From: Planomonospora parontospora
Lineage (GTDB): Bacteria; Actinomycetota; Actinomycetes; Streptosporangiales; Streptosporangiaceae
Assembly: GCA_014647935.1 (NCBI GenBank)
Contig: BMQD01000011.1
Location: 212,651 to 276,650 of the forward strand
Direction of reading: 5' to 3'
DNA length: 64,000 nt
Notes under the pieces: generated by a model
The model's input: only the letters and a program-made list of their open reading frames with translations
Database searches by the model: none
Told to the model about the DNA's origin: nothing
Part shown: piece by piece, positions 37,241-44,876 of the stretch
How the letters are laid out: the number at the start of each line of letters is the position of its first letter
How positions within the stretch are numbered: position 1 is the first letter of the stretch
Position numbers and translations under genes: made by a program

Positions 37241-38185
37241 TCAGGGCAGCCGCAGGTCGGCGAAGACCGGGCGGTGGTCGGTGCCCGGCAGCGAGTGCAC
37301 GCTGAAGGCGTCCACCGCCATCCGGGCGTCGGCCAGCACGTGGTCGAGGGCGACGCCGGGGACGGGCTCCCAACCCCGCTGGGGCCAGGTCGGCGTCAGC
37401 CCCTGCCCGGTCGTGTCGGCCGCGTCGCGGTAGCCGCCGTCCAGCAGGTCGCGCACCGGTCCGTGGTCGAGGGTGGCGTTGAAGTCCCCGGCGAGCACCC
37501 GCAGCTCCCCGCCCGCGCGAGGCAGGGCCCGGAGTCCGTCGAACCAGCAGGGCACCTTGTAGTCGTAGCGCGGTGCGCACGGATGCACCGAGACCACCTC
37601 GATCCGGCGCCCTCCCGGGTACTCGAGCACGGCCCGGGCCTGCCTGAACCGTCCCTCCTCGATCAGCGGCAGCTCGGAGAGGCGGTGTCGGGAGTAGAGA
37701 CCCGACCCCCACACCCCGTTCTTCGAGCGGTCGACGGTGTACGGGAGAAGCGTGCGGAGTCCCGCCGCCTCCAGGCGTGCGACCGCCTCCGGGGTGAGCT
37801 CCTGCAGCGCGAGGACGTCGGGGTCGAGGGCCCGCACCAGATCCATCAGGGCCGCGGTGTCACCCGCGCCCACCGCCAGGTTCGCGGCGAGCACCCGCAG
37901 CCGCTGCGGCCCGGCGGGCGGGTCTCCGTCGGCGAAGTGCCGGGGGAGCACGGCGAGTGCGAGCACGGCGCTCACCACGAGGGCGACGGCGGCCGCCGCC
38001 CGGCGGCGCAGCCCCAGGGCCAGCAGCAGCGGCGCCCCCGAGGCCGCCGCCACGTACGGGGTGAACGCCACCAGCGCCACCCACTGCCACACGGGGGTCC
38101 AGCCGGTGGCCCTGAGCACCGCCCAGCCCGCGAACGGCAGCAGCGCCGCCCAGGCCAGCGCGCCCGCCCACCTCGATCGGATCAT
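37241..38185 (-). CDS. Membrane-anchored endonuclease/exonuclease/phosphatase family protein
   Basis: The 314-residue protein has three N-terminal membrane helices (residues about 5-90) followed by an EEP domain: RVLAANLAVG, DVLALQELT (metal Glu), GSGLYSRHRL, VVSVHPCAP, LAGDFNATLDHGPV and a C-terminal TDHRPVFADL. It is predicted to act outside the membrane on a phosphodiester or phosphate ester. ATG 38185 is chosen because TACGCT lies 7 bases upstream, suggesting a leaderless transcript; a longer frame to 38251 is unlikely. The substrate is unknown. Confidence 0.83.
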   Translation of the reverse strand: MIRSRWAGALAWAALLPFAGWAVLRATGWTPVWQWVALVAFTPYVAAASGAPLLLALGLRRRAAAAVALVVSAVLALAVLPRHFADGDPPAGPQRLRVLAANLAVGAGDTAALMDLVRALDPDVLALQELTPEAVARLEAAGLRTLLPYTVDRSKNGVWGSGLYSRHRLSELPLIEEGRFRQARAVLEYPGGRRIEVVSVHPCAPRYDYKVPCWFDGLRALPRAGGELRVLAGDFNATLDHGPVRDLLDGGYRDAADTTGQGLTPTWPQRGWEPVPGVALDHVLADARMAVDAFSVHSLPGTDHRPVFADLRLP

Positions 38186-38304
38186 GAGGTGGAGCGTATC
38201 GACCGCCCGTGCAGATTCCGTGAAGATCCATAGCGGATCCGGACGATCCACCGGTCACGGAGGATGAGCGGAGAGTCCGTTTCATGGCATAACATGGTTC
38301 TTCG

Positions 38305-38321
38305 ATGCGTTGTGAACGCAT
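38305..38321. promoter_or_regulatory. 17-bp palindrome between divergent genes
   Basis: ATGCGTT-GTG-AACGCAT is a perfect dyad located in the 265-base spacer between the minus-strand EEP gene and the plus-strand MFS gene. It is a candidate operator. No regulator gene is adjacent. Confidence 0.45.
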
Positions 38322-38450
38322 ACACGTAATGACCGCCCGGCGGCCGCCACCTGAAAGGGGCGGTATCTACCTCGGTCGAAGCCCACCACGACGGTGCGCT
38401 CCCGAGCCCGGGCCGCGTCCTCCGTCTGGAATCTCGACGGAGACGTCTCA

Positions 38451-39677
38451 GTGAAGTCCTATCTCGCGGTGCTCGGCACGCCCGGAGCCTGGCGGTTCCT
38501 CGCCCCCGCGTTCGTCGCCCGCCTGCCGTACGCCATGCTGCAGCTCGGCATCCTCCTGCTCGTGCACTGGTCCACCGGCTCGTACGGCGCGGCGGGCATC
38601 GCCTCCGCGGCCGCCGCCGTGGCGCAGGCGCTGATCGGCCCGCAGACCGGCCGCCTCGCCGACCGGTACGGCCAGGCGAAGGTGCTCGTCCCCCAGGTCC
38701 TCGCGCACGCCGCCGCCCTGGGCGGCCTGCTCGCGCTCGCCGCCGCGCACGCGCCGGGCGCCCTGCTGGTGGCCGTCTCGGCCCTGGCGGGCGGCTCGAT
38801 GCCGCAGGTCGGCTCCATGGTCCGGACCCGCTGGGCCCACGTGCTCGGCGGCTCGGAGGGCTCGGCGAAGCTGGGCACGGCCTTCGCGCTGGAGTCGATC
38901 ACCGACGAGCTGACCTTCACCGTCGCCCCGGTGCTGCTGGTGGCCCTGTCGACCGGGTTCTCACCCGTCTGGGCGCTGCTGGCGGCGCTGGTCATGGTCG
39001 TGGCCGGCACGCTGGCGTTCGCCGCGGTCCGCAGGGGCGCCCCCGAGCCGATGCCGGTCCGGGTCCGCTCCCGGCGGGGGGTGCTCCGGCTGCGCGGCGT
39101 GGCCGTGCTCGCGGCCGCGTTCGTCGCGCTCGGCACGGTGTTCGGCAGCCTGCAGGTCGGCATCACCTCCTCGACGGCCGCGCTCGGCCAGGCCGGGGCG
39201 GCGGGACCCGTCTACGCGACCTTCTCCGGCGCCAGCCTGATCGGCGGCGCCCTCTACGGGCTCGTCCGCTGGAGGGCCGGGGCCGCGCACCGGCTGGCGG
39301 CGGCCGTCGGCCTGCTCTCCGCGGCGACGGTCGCGCTGACCTCCGCCGGGTCCGTCCCGGTGCTGTACGGCACGGCGGCCCTGGCCGGGTTCGTCATCGC
39401 CCCCGCGGTGATCACCGGCTACACCCTGGTGGAGCAGCTGGTCCCCACCGAGGTCAGGACCGAGGCGTTCACCTGGCTCAACGGCGCGATCGGCCTGGGC
39501 ATCGCCACCGGCGCGGCGGTGGCGGGCCAGCTCGTGGACCGGTTCGGCACAGGCTTCGCGTTCCTGGTCCCGCCGGTCACCACCGGCCTGGCCGCCCTGC
39601 TGGTCCTGGCCTTCCTGCGGCGCCTCGCCCCCGCGGGCGGCGCCGTCCGGGCCCGGGAACTGGTCTCGGCCTCCTGA
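38451..39677 (+). CDS. MFS transporter
   Basis: The 408-residue protein has about twelve membrane helices, with a GRLADRYGQAKVL loop between helices 2 and 3 as in the major facilitator superfamily. It resembles actinobacterial drug or metabolite efflux proteins. GTG 38451 is preferred because CGGAG lies upstream and the extended frame (from 38394) has no helix. Its substrate is unknown. It is convergent with the desaturase gene, six bases away. Confidence 0.82.
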   Translation: MKSYLAVLGTPGAWRFLAPAFVARLPYAMLQLGILLLVHWSTGSYGAAGIASAAAAVAQALIGPQTGRLADRYGQAKVLVPQVLAHAAALGGLLALAAAHAPGALLVAVSALAGGSMPQVGSMVRTRWAHVLGGSEGSAKLGTAFALESITDELTFTVAPVLLVALSTGFSPVWALLAALVMVVAGTLAFAAVRRGAPEPMPVRVRSRRGVLRLRGVAVLAAAFVALGTVFGSLQVGITSSTAALGQAGAAGPVYATFSGASLIGGALYGLVRWRAGAAHRLAAAVGLLSAATVALTSAGSVPVLYGTAALAGFVIAPAVITGYTLVEQLVPTEVRTEAFTWLNGAIGLGIATGAAVAGQLVDRFGTGFAFLVPPVTTGLAALLVLAFLRRLAPAGGAVRARELVSAS

Positions 39678-39683
39678 CGCCCG

Positions 39684-40616
39684 TCAGGCGCGGGCGGCCT
39701 GGGCGGCGCGGCGGGCCTCGCGGCGCTCGACGAAGCGCGAGGCGGTGACCTCGGTCCGGGCCAGGAAGTCGGCGAGCTCCTCACGGGCCTTCTCGCCCTC
39801 GGCGTCGAGCCCCCCCATGTCGAAGACGGCCCACTGGCGCAGGACCGGCATGAGCACGTCGTCGAGGTGCAGGCGCAGGTCGTAGATGCCGGCGTTGGCG
39901 ATGACGAGGGCCTTGCGGGTGAAGCCCTCGATGCCGGTGCCGGGCATCTGGAAGGTGGTGACCACGTCGGTGACGGCGCGCATGGTCTGGCTCGGGGTGA
40001 GCTGGAAGGCCGCGTTGAGCAGGTTGCGGTAGAAGAGCATGTGCAGGTTCTCGTCGGCAGCGATCTTGGCGAGCAGGCGCTCGCAGTTCGGGTCCTGCGA
40101 GGCCTTGCCGGTGTTGCGGTGGGAGATGCGGGTCGCCAGCTCCTGGAACGAGACGTAGGCCAGCGAGTGGAGCACCCCCTCGTAGGAGTTGGTGAAGCCC
40201 TCGCCCATGTGCGTCATCCGGGCCCGCTCCAGGGCGACCGGGTCCACGGCGCGGGTGACCGTCAGGTAGTCGCGGATCGCGGTGCCGTGGCGGCCCTCCT
40301 CCGCGGTCCAGCGGTGCACCCAGGTGCCCCAGGCCGCGTCGCGGCCGAAGGTCGTCGCGATCTCGTGGTGGTAGCTGGGGAGGTTGTCCTCGGTCAGCAG
40401 GTTCACGATGAGGGAGATGCGCGCCTCCTCGGGGATCTCCGAGTCGGTCGGCGACCAGGGCTCGCCGCCGAACACACCGTCGTAGTCCCTGCCCTCGGAC
40501 CACGGGATGTACTCGTGCGGGAACCACTCCTTGGCGACCTTCAGGTGCCGGTCCAGCTCCCCGGCGACGACGGGCTCAAGCTCAAGCAGCAGCTCGGTCT
40601 GACTGAACTCTCGCAT
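39684..40616 (-). CDS. Acyl-ACP desaturase (diiron)
   Basis: The 310-residue protein is a ferritin-like diiron desaturase of the stearoyl-ACP Delta-9 / DesA family. Iron ligands are visible: EDNLPSYHHEI, WTAEEGRHG and ADENLHMLF. It introduces a double bond in acyl-ACP with electrons from ferredoxin. Upstream are two abutting palindromes that likely hold an operator. The ATG at 40616 follows GAGGAGAAGC. It is a single-gene unit. Confidence 0.9.
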   Translation of the reverse strand: MREFSQTELLLELEPVVAGELDRHLKVAKEWFPHEYIPWSEGRDYDGVFGGEPWSPTDSEIPEEARISLIVNLLTEDNLPSYHHEIATTFGRDAAWGTWVHRWTAEEGRHGTAIRDYLTVTRAVDPVALERARMTHMGEGFTNSYEGVLHSLAYVSFQELATRISHRNTGKASQDPNCERLLAKIAADENLHMLFYRNLLNAAFQLTPSQTMRAVTDVVTTFQMPGTGIEGFTRKALVIANAGIYDLRLHLDDVLMPVLRQWAVFDMGGLDAEGEKAREELADFLARTEVTASRFVERREARRAAQAARA

Positions 40617-40634
40617 GGGGCTTCTCCTCGCAGA

Positions 40635-40665
40635 TTACGGAACCGTAACCTACGTTAGCGTAGGT
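40635..40665 (-). promoter_or_regulatory. Two abutting palindromes upstream of the desaturase
   Basis: TTACGGAACCGTAA (40635-40648) and ACCTACGTTAGCGTAGGT (40648-40665) are both perfect dyads. They sit 19-49 bases before the start. On the minus strand TTCACA and TACCTA (17-base spacing) are a possible promoter whose -10 enters the second dyad, so binding would block transcription. A TetR-type fatty acid regulator is a plausible partner. Confidence 0.6.
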
Positions 40666-40724
40666 AAAAGTGCGCCCGGTTAGTGTGAACGACCCTATTT
40701 ATTGACCCAGGGTTTGTGGTTTTC

Positions 40725-41495
40725 CTACTTGTGCTGGAGGACCGGTGCCCCGGACCCGTGCCGGGCGGCGGCCGGACGCCGCGGCGGGTGCCCGGCGGCC
40801 TCTGGCAGAGCCCTGCCGGAGGCGTGCCCCGCGGCCAGGAAGACCAGGGTGATCTCGGCCAGCAGCAGCAGGCGCTCGACCAGGCCGTAGTAGCCCGGCC
40901 CGCCGATCGGCTCCGCGATCGGGGAGCCCGGGTGCGCCGCCAGGAACAGGGCGAGCAGCGCCACGCAGGCCGCGCTCACCGCCGGCAGCGCGACCCCGCC
41001 GGACCGGCGGCCGAGCAGCCGGCCCGCGCACGGCAGCGCGGTGAACACCACGGCCGCCGACCAGCGGTGGATCTCCCCGGCGATCGAGGTGACCCCCGGC
41101 GCGGCGTCGGTGGGGAACACCGCGGTCAGCAGCAGGCCGAGCGCGCCGGCGACGAGCAGCACGCGGGCGGCCGCGCTGCGGACGGGGTCCGTCCGGGCCA
41201 GGCCGTACGCGGTCCACAGGCAGGCCGAGGCCAGCGCGAGCGTGCCGCCGACCAGCGCCCAGGCGGTGGCGTCGTGCAGCGCGTAGTCGCTGACCAGGTC
41301 GCCCATCGGGTCCACGGTCCCGCCGGCGGCCAGGTGCGCGTAGCCCATCGCCACCGCCGCGAGCACGGCCCCGCCCCTGCCGAGCTCCCCGCCCCTGCCG
41401 AGCTCCCCGCCGTTGCCGAGGTTCCCGCCTCCGCCGGAGCCCCTGCCCCCGCCCGGCCCCTCATCGGGCCGGTGCCGTACGTCCCGGCCGCTCAC
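40725..41495 (-). CDS. DUF998 family membrane protein
   Basis: The 256-residue protein begins with about 40 residues of Gly-rich, repetitive sequence (LGNGGELGRGGELGRGG) and then has six or seven membrane helices. AVFPTDAAPGVTSIAGEIHR is the DUF998 signature. Its function is unknown. GTG 41495 overlaps the glycosyltransferase stop by 4 bases (GTGA), so it is translationally coupled and may handle the same product. Confidence 0.8.
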   Translation of the reverse strand: MSGRDVRHRPDEGPGGGRGSGGGGNLGNGGELGRGGELGRGGAVLAAVAMGYAHLAAGGTVDPMGDLVSDYALHDATAWALVGGTLALASACLWTAYGLARTDPVRSAAARVLLVAGALGLLLTAVFPTDAAPGVTSIAGEIHRWSAAVVFTALPCAGRLLGRRSGGVALPAVSAACVALLALFLAAHPGSPIAEPIGGPGYYGLVERLLLLAEITLVFLAAGHASGRALPEAAGHPPRRPAAARHGSGAPVLQHK

Positions 41496-42745
41496 CGTGC
41501 GACCTCCCGGTAGATCTCCTCGAACCGGGCCAGGGAGGCCTGGTGGTCGTGGGTCAGGGCGATCTCGCGGCTCGCCGCCCCCATGGCGGCGCACAGGGCC
41601 GGGGACTCGAGCAGCGCGGTCAGGTGGCGGGCCAGGCCGTGGACGTCGCCGGGACGGTACAGGTGACCGTTCTCCCCGGGCCGCACCAGGTGGGGCAGGG
41701 CCATCGCGTCGGCGGCGACCACCGGCAGCCCGGCGGCCATCGCCTCCAGCGTGGCGATGCTCTGCAGTTCGGCCGTGCCCGGCATGGCGAACACGTCGGC
41801 GGCGGCGTAGGCGTCGGGCAGCATGTCGTCCGGGACGAACCCCAGGAAGGTGACGCGGTCGCCGACGCCGATGCGCCGCGCCAGCCGCTCCAGCGAGGCC
41901 CGCCGCCCGCCGGTGCCGGCCAGCGCGAGCTGCGCGTCGGTCCCGTTGAGGACGTACGGCAGCGCCCGGATGAGCTCGTCCAGCCGCTTCTCCTCGTCCA
42001 GCCTCCCGACGAAGAGCACGGTCCGGCGGTCGGGCAGGTCCACGGCCTTGCGCGCCCACGCCCGGGGCTCCTTGCGGGGCCGGAACCGGCCGAGGTCGAT
42101 GCCGCAGGAGACCGGCTCCACGGGACGGGTGAAGCCCTTGCCGGCGAGCAGCCCGGCCGCGATGCGGGTCGGGGTGGTGATCCGGTCCGCCCGGGAGAAG
42201 ACCCGGTTGAAGTCGCGCCAGGCGAGGTCGCCCGCCCGATCCCGGAGCGGCTCGGGCACGTGCGCGAACTGGAAGAGGTTGTCGGGCATGAAGTGGTTGG
42301 TGGCGACCACGGGCACGCCCGCCCGCCGGGCGGCCGAGATCGCCGCGCGGCCGACCACGAAGTGCCCCTGGACGTGGACCACGTCGGGGGCGATCGCGGC
42401 GACCAGCCGGTCGAGCCTGGCCGGCACCGAGATGCGCATGGTCGGGTGGACGAGCACCGGCGCCGAGCGCAGCCGGTGCACGGTCACCCCGTCGACGTGT
42501 TCGGTCCTGGCCGGGCCGGTCTCCGAGGCGCAGACCACGTGGACGTCGTTGCCCCGCCGGGCGAGGCCCCGGGCCAGCCGGTGGGTGAAGTAGGCGGCGC
42601 CGTTCACGTCCGGCGGGTAGGTGTCGGTCCCGATCAGGACCCGGCACGGCCGGGTGCCGGAGGACCCCGGCGCGGAGGGGGACTCGGTGGGAAGGGGCTC
42701 GGCGGTGGACACGGCGGAGGAAGGCATGGAGGGGGTCATGACCAT
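41492..42745 (-). CDS. GT4-type glycosyltransferase
   Basis: The 417-residue protein is a GT-B retaining glycosyltransferase of family 4. The N-terminal acceptor domain has DTYPPDVNGAAYFTHRLARG and the C-terminal donor domain has VLFVGRLDEEKRLDELI, VTFLGFVPDDMLPDAYAAAD and the EX7E-like ELQSIATLEAMAAGLPVVAA. It resembles enzymes glycosylating diacylglycerol or phosphatidylinositol mannosides, but the acceptor is not known. Two upstream ATGs (at 42745 and 42739) are possible starts. It is followed by the coupled DUF998 gene. Confidence 0.85.
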   Translation of the reverse strand: MVMTPSMPSSAVSTAEPLPTESPSAPGSSGTRPCRVLIGTDTYPPDVNGAAYFTHRLARGLARRGNDVHVVCASETGPARTEHVDGVTVHRLRSAPVLVHPTMRISVPARLDRLVAAIAPDVVHVQGHFVVGRAAISAARRAGVPVVATNHFMPDNLFQFAHVPEPLRDRAGDLAWRDFNRVFSRADRITTPTRIAAGLLAGKGFTRPVEPVSCGIDLGRFRPRKEPRAWARKAVDLPDRRTVLFVGRLDEEKRLDELIRALPYVLNGTDAQLALAGTGGRRASLERLARRIGVGDRVTFLGFVPDDMLPDAYAAADVFAMPGTAELQSIATLEAMAAGLPVVAADAMALPHLVRPGENGHLYRPGDVHGLARHLTALLESPALCAAMGAASREIALTHDHQASLARFEEIYREVAR

Positions 42746-42831
42746 GGGGGAAGGATCCGTTCGTCAGGGTTAATTGGGATTCGTTGGGGATGATCGGGAT
42801 TCGTCGAGGTTCAGCCGGACCGAGCCAGGTT

Positions 42832-42872
42832 CGGTCGTACCCGGCCGGGTCCGATCCGGCCGGGTACGACCG
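42832..42872 (-). terminator. 15-bp perfect hairpin after the DMT gene
   Basis: CGGTCGTACCCGGCC (42832-42846) pairs with GGCCGGGTACGACCG (42858-42872) around an 11-base loop. It lies downstream of the minus-strand DMT transporter stop at 42885 and likely terminates its transcript. Confidence 0.75.
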
Positions 42873-42884
42873 GGCCCAGGGGAG

Positions 42885-43715
42885 TCATCGGGCCGCCGGG
42901 TCGGGTGCGGGGGTCATCGGGGTGGTCCGGGCCAGGGCGACCGTCCCGGCGGCGGCCAGCGCTCCGGCCCCCAGGGCGACGAGTGTGCTCACCGCCCCGG
43001 TGGGCAGCGGCTCACCCAGCAGGAGGGCCCCGAAGGCGACGGCGGTGAGCGGGTCGGTCACCTGCAGCGCGGCGAACGCGACGCCGAAGTGGCCCACGGC
43101 GTAGGCGCGCTGCAGCAGGATCAGCGCGAGCAGGGCGGGCACCGGGACGGCGGCCAGGAACCAGGGCTCCCAGTTGCCGTCGACCAGCACCCGGGCGAGT
43201 GTGGCGGTCGCGCCGTACAGCACGCCCGCCGCGGTCGCGAGCAGCGCGGCCCGTGCTGCGGGAGAGGACCGCCGCCCGGCGGCCCACAGCACCAGTGATA
43301 CGGCGGCCGCGCCCCCGAGCAGGACCGCCGCCTCGCCGGTGCCGAGGTACGGCGAGCCGGTGTGCTCGGGCACCACCAGGACCAGGCCCATCAGCCCGAT
43401 CGCGATCACCGCGGCGGAGGCGAGCTCGCCGGGCCGGGGCCTGCGGTGCCGCAGCGCGGCGGCGCAGGGCAGGGCGAACAGGAGGCTGGCCACGCCCATC
43501 GGCTGGACCACCGTGAGCGGGCCGTACTTCAGCGCGACGATGTGCAGGGCCGTGCCCGCGCCGATCGCGAGCCCGCCGAGCAGCCATCGGGGGCGGCGCA
43601 GCAGGCGGCGGAGCGCGGGCCCGGAGGCGCGGGCCGCCTCGAACTGCTGCAGCGCCGCGCCGAGGGCGAAGAACAGAGATCCCACCAGTGCCAGTCCGGC
43701 CGCGAGCACAGTCAT
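42885..43715 (-). CDS. DMT/EamA-like transporter
   Basis: The 276-residue protein has nine or ten membrane helices, including ALQQFEAARAS after helix 1 and two duplicated halves in the DMT-superfamily style. Actinobacterial relatives are of unknown substrate. ATG 43715 follows GGAGGAG with six-base spacing, so it is preferred over GTG 43721. A strong hairpin lies downstream. It stands as a single gene. Confidence 0.8.
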   Translation of the reverse strand: MTVLAAGLALVGSLFFALGAALQQFEAARASGPALRRLLRRPRWLLGGLAIGAGTALHIVALKYGPLTVVQPMGVASLLFALPCAAALRHRRPRPGELASAAVIAIGLMGLVLVVPEHTGSPYLGTGEAAVLLGGAAAVSLVLWAAGRRSSPAARAALLATAAGVLYGATATLARVLVDGNWEPWFLAAVPVPALLALILLQRAYAVGHFGVAFAALQVTDPLTAVAFGALLLGEPLPTGAVSTLVALGAGALAAAGTVALARTTPMTPAPDPAAR

Positions 43716-43839
43716 GCGCACTCCTCCCAGAGCAGATCAAGACATGGCGAGATGACCGTGACGTCTCGCGGAGGCGTCCGGACGAGGTCTTCCGGTGAAC
43801 CACTGGCAGCGTCCCGCGGCCGGGACACCGGAGCCATGG

Positions 43840-43869
43840 GGGATCTCCCTGAGTTTCCCGGGAGATCCC
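43840..43869 (-). repeat. Inverted repeat in the DedA-DMT spacer
   Basis: GGGATCTCCC (43840-43849) and GGGAGATCCC (43860-43869) are perfect inverted arms. It lies between the DMT start and the terminators of DedA and could be an operator or a hairpin. Confidence 0.45.
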
Positions 43870-43896
43870 TGGGATCCGCCCCGAAGGGGCGAGAGC

Positions 43897-43923
43897 CCGC
43901 CGGGCCGTCACACGGCCCGGCGG
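43897..43923 (-). terminator. Second hairpin after DedA gene
   Basis: CCGCCGGGCCG (43897-43907) pairs with CGGCCCGGCGG (43913-43923) around TCACA. With the hairpin at 43941-43970 it makes a tandem terminator for the minus-strand DedA gene. Confidence 0.6.
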
Positions 43924-43940
43924 ATACCGGCGACCGGTGG

Positions 43941-43970
43941 CCGGCGCCCGGCGGAACCGGCGGGCGCCGG
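43941..43970 (-). terminator. Hairpin immediately after DedA gene
   Basis: CCGGCGCCCG (43941-43950) pairs with CGGGCGCCGG (43961-43970), with further inner pairing. The first base is directly next to the DedA stop codon at 43971. Confidence 0.7.
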
Positions 43971-44612
43971 TCAGTCGGAGGCGGCCAGGACCGGTTCGGA
44001 CTCCCGGGCCCCCTCCCGGGAGGAGGCCCGGCGGTGCCGCAGGTACCGGACCACCTCGACGACCACCGTGATCGTCACGGCGATGCCGAGGCCGAGGAGC
44101 AGGCCCTTGATCGGGTCGTGCTCGAACGCGGCGCCGCCCACGTAGCCGATCAGAGCGGAGTAGACGGCCCAGGAGGCGGCGGCGACCGCGTCGAAGAGGG
44201 CGAAGGAGCGGCGGGGGTAGGCCACCGCGCCCATGGTCAGGGTGCAGGCCGTCCGGCCGCCGGGGATGTAGCGGGCGACCACCAGAACGAGTCCGCCCCG
44301 CTCGGCCAGCGCCCGCTCCGCCCAGGCGAAGGCCTTGCCCGTCCGCCTGCCGCCGCGCAGCCGGCCGTTGGCGGTCCGGCCGATGGCGTAGGAGATGTGG
44401 TCGCCGGTGAAGGCGCCCAGCGCCCCCACCGCGATCACCAGGGCCAGGTCCGGCGCGCCGGTCGAGGCGGCGAACACGCCCGCTGTGATGAGGGACGTCT
44501 CGGCGGGCACGATCGGGAAGAAGCCGTCGAGCACCGCCAGCGCGAACAGCGCCAGATAGATCCAGGGCGAGGCCATCGCCTGCTGGACCGCGTCGAGGAT
44601 GGCTTGGGTCAC
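43971..44612 (-). CDS. DedA family membrane protein
   Basis: The 213-residue protein is a DedA/SNARE-associated-like membrane protein: FALAVLDGFFPIVPAETSLI at helix 1, GALGAFTGDHISYAIGR, and the conserved VVARYIPGGRTACTLTMGA. DedA proteins flip or transport undecaprenyl phosphate or other polyprenyl lipids. GTG 44612 is chosen because GGAG lies seven bases upstream. It is divergent from the histidine kinase gene, sharing the region with two dyads. Confidence 0.88.
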   Translation of the reverse strand: MTQAILDAVQQAMASPWIYLALFALAVLDGFFPIVPAETSLITAGVFAASTGAPDLALVIAVGALGAFTGDHISYAIGRTANGRLRGGRRTGKAFAWAERALAERGGLVLVVARYIPGGRTACTLTMGAVAYPRRSFALFDAVAAASWAVYSALIGYVGGAAFEHDPIKGLLLGLGIAVTITVVVEVVRYLRHRRASSREGARESEPVLAASD

Positions 44613-44710
44613 GACGAAGCTCCATGCGTAGGGGGGATCTGCCAGGCCACACTGACGGCCCCGCGGTCCCGCGGGAAACCGGGAGGATCCCTGAACCGGC
44701 GGCGCGGAGC

Positions 44711-44728
44711 CCCTGAGATCCCTCAGGG
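44711..44728. promoter_or_regulatory. Dyad CCCTGA-N6-TCAGGG, site 1
   Basis: CCCTGAG-ATCC-CTCAGGG is a perfect 18-bp dyad in the divergent region between dedA and the histidine kinase. It has the same half-sites and spacing as the dyad at 44803. Confidence 0.5.
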
Positions 44729-44802
44729 TTCCGTCGTGGCGACCGTATGGATTCTGCCGGTTCCGCCGGTGCGCGGGCATCGCACGAACGGCCCCCTCCC
44801 AC

Positions 44803-44820
44803 CCCTGACTTTCGTCAGGG
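44803..44820. promoter_or_regulatory. Dyad CCCTGA-N6-TCAGGG, site 2
   Basis: CCCTGAC-TTTC-GTCAGGG is a perfect 18-bp dyad, 92 bases from site 1 and 57 bases before the kinase start. Both may be bound by the neighbouring NarL-type regulator. Confidence 0.5.
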
Positions 44821-44876
44821 GGCGTCCGGCACCTCCGGCGGAGGAGGCGTGATCGGCGCGCCTGTACCGTCGCAGG

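Noticed and set aside
43012-44802. Long minus-strand frame across DedA and DMT genes
   Set aside because: Its content is out-of-frame translation of DedA and the DMT transporter.
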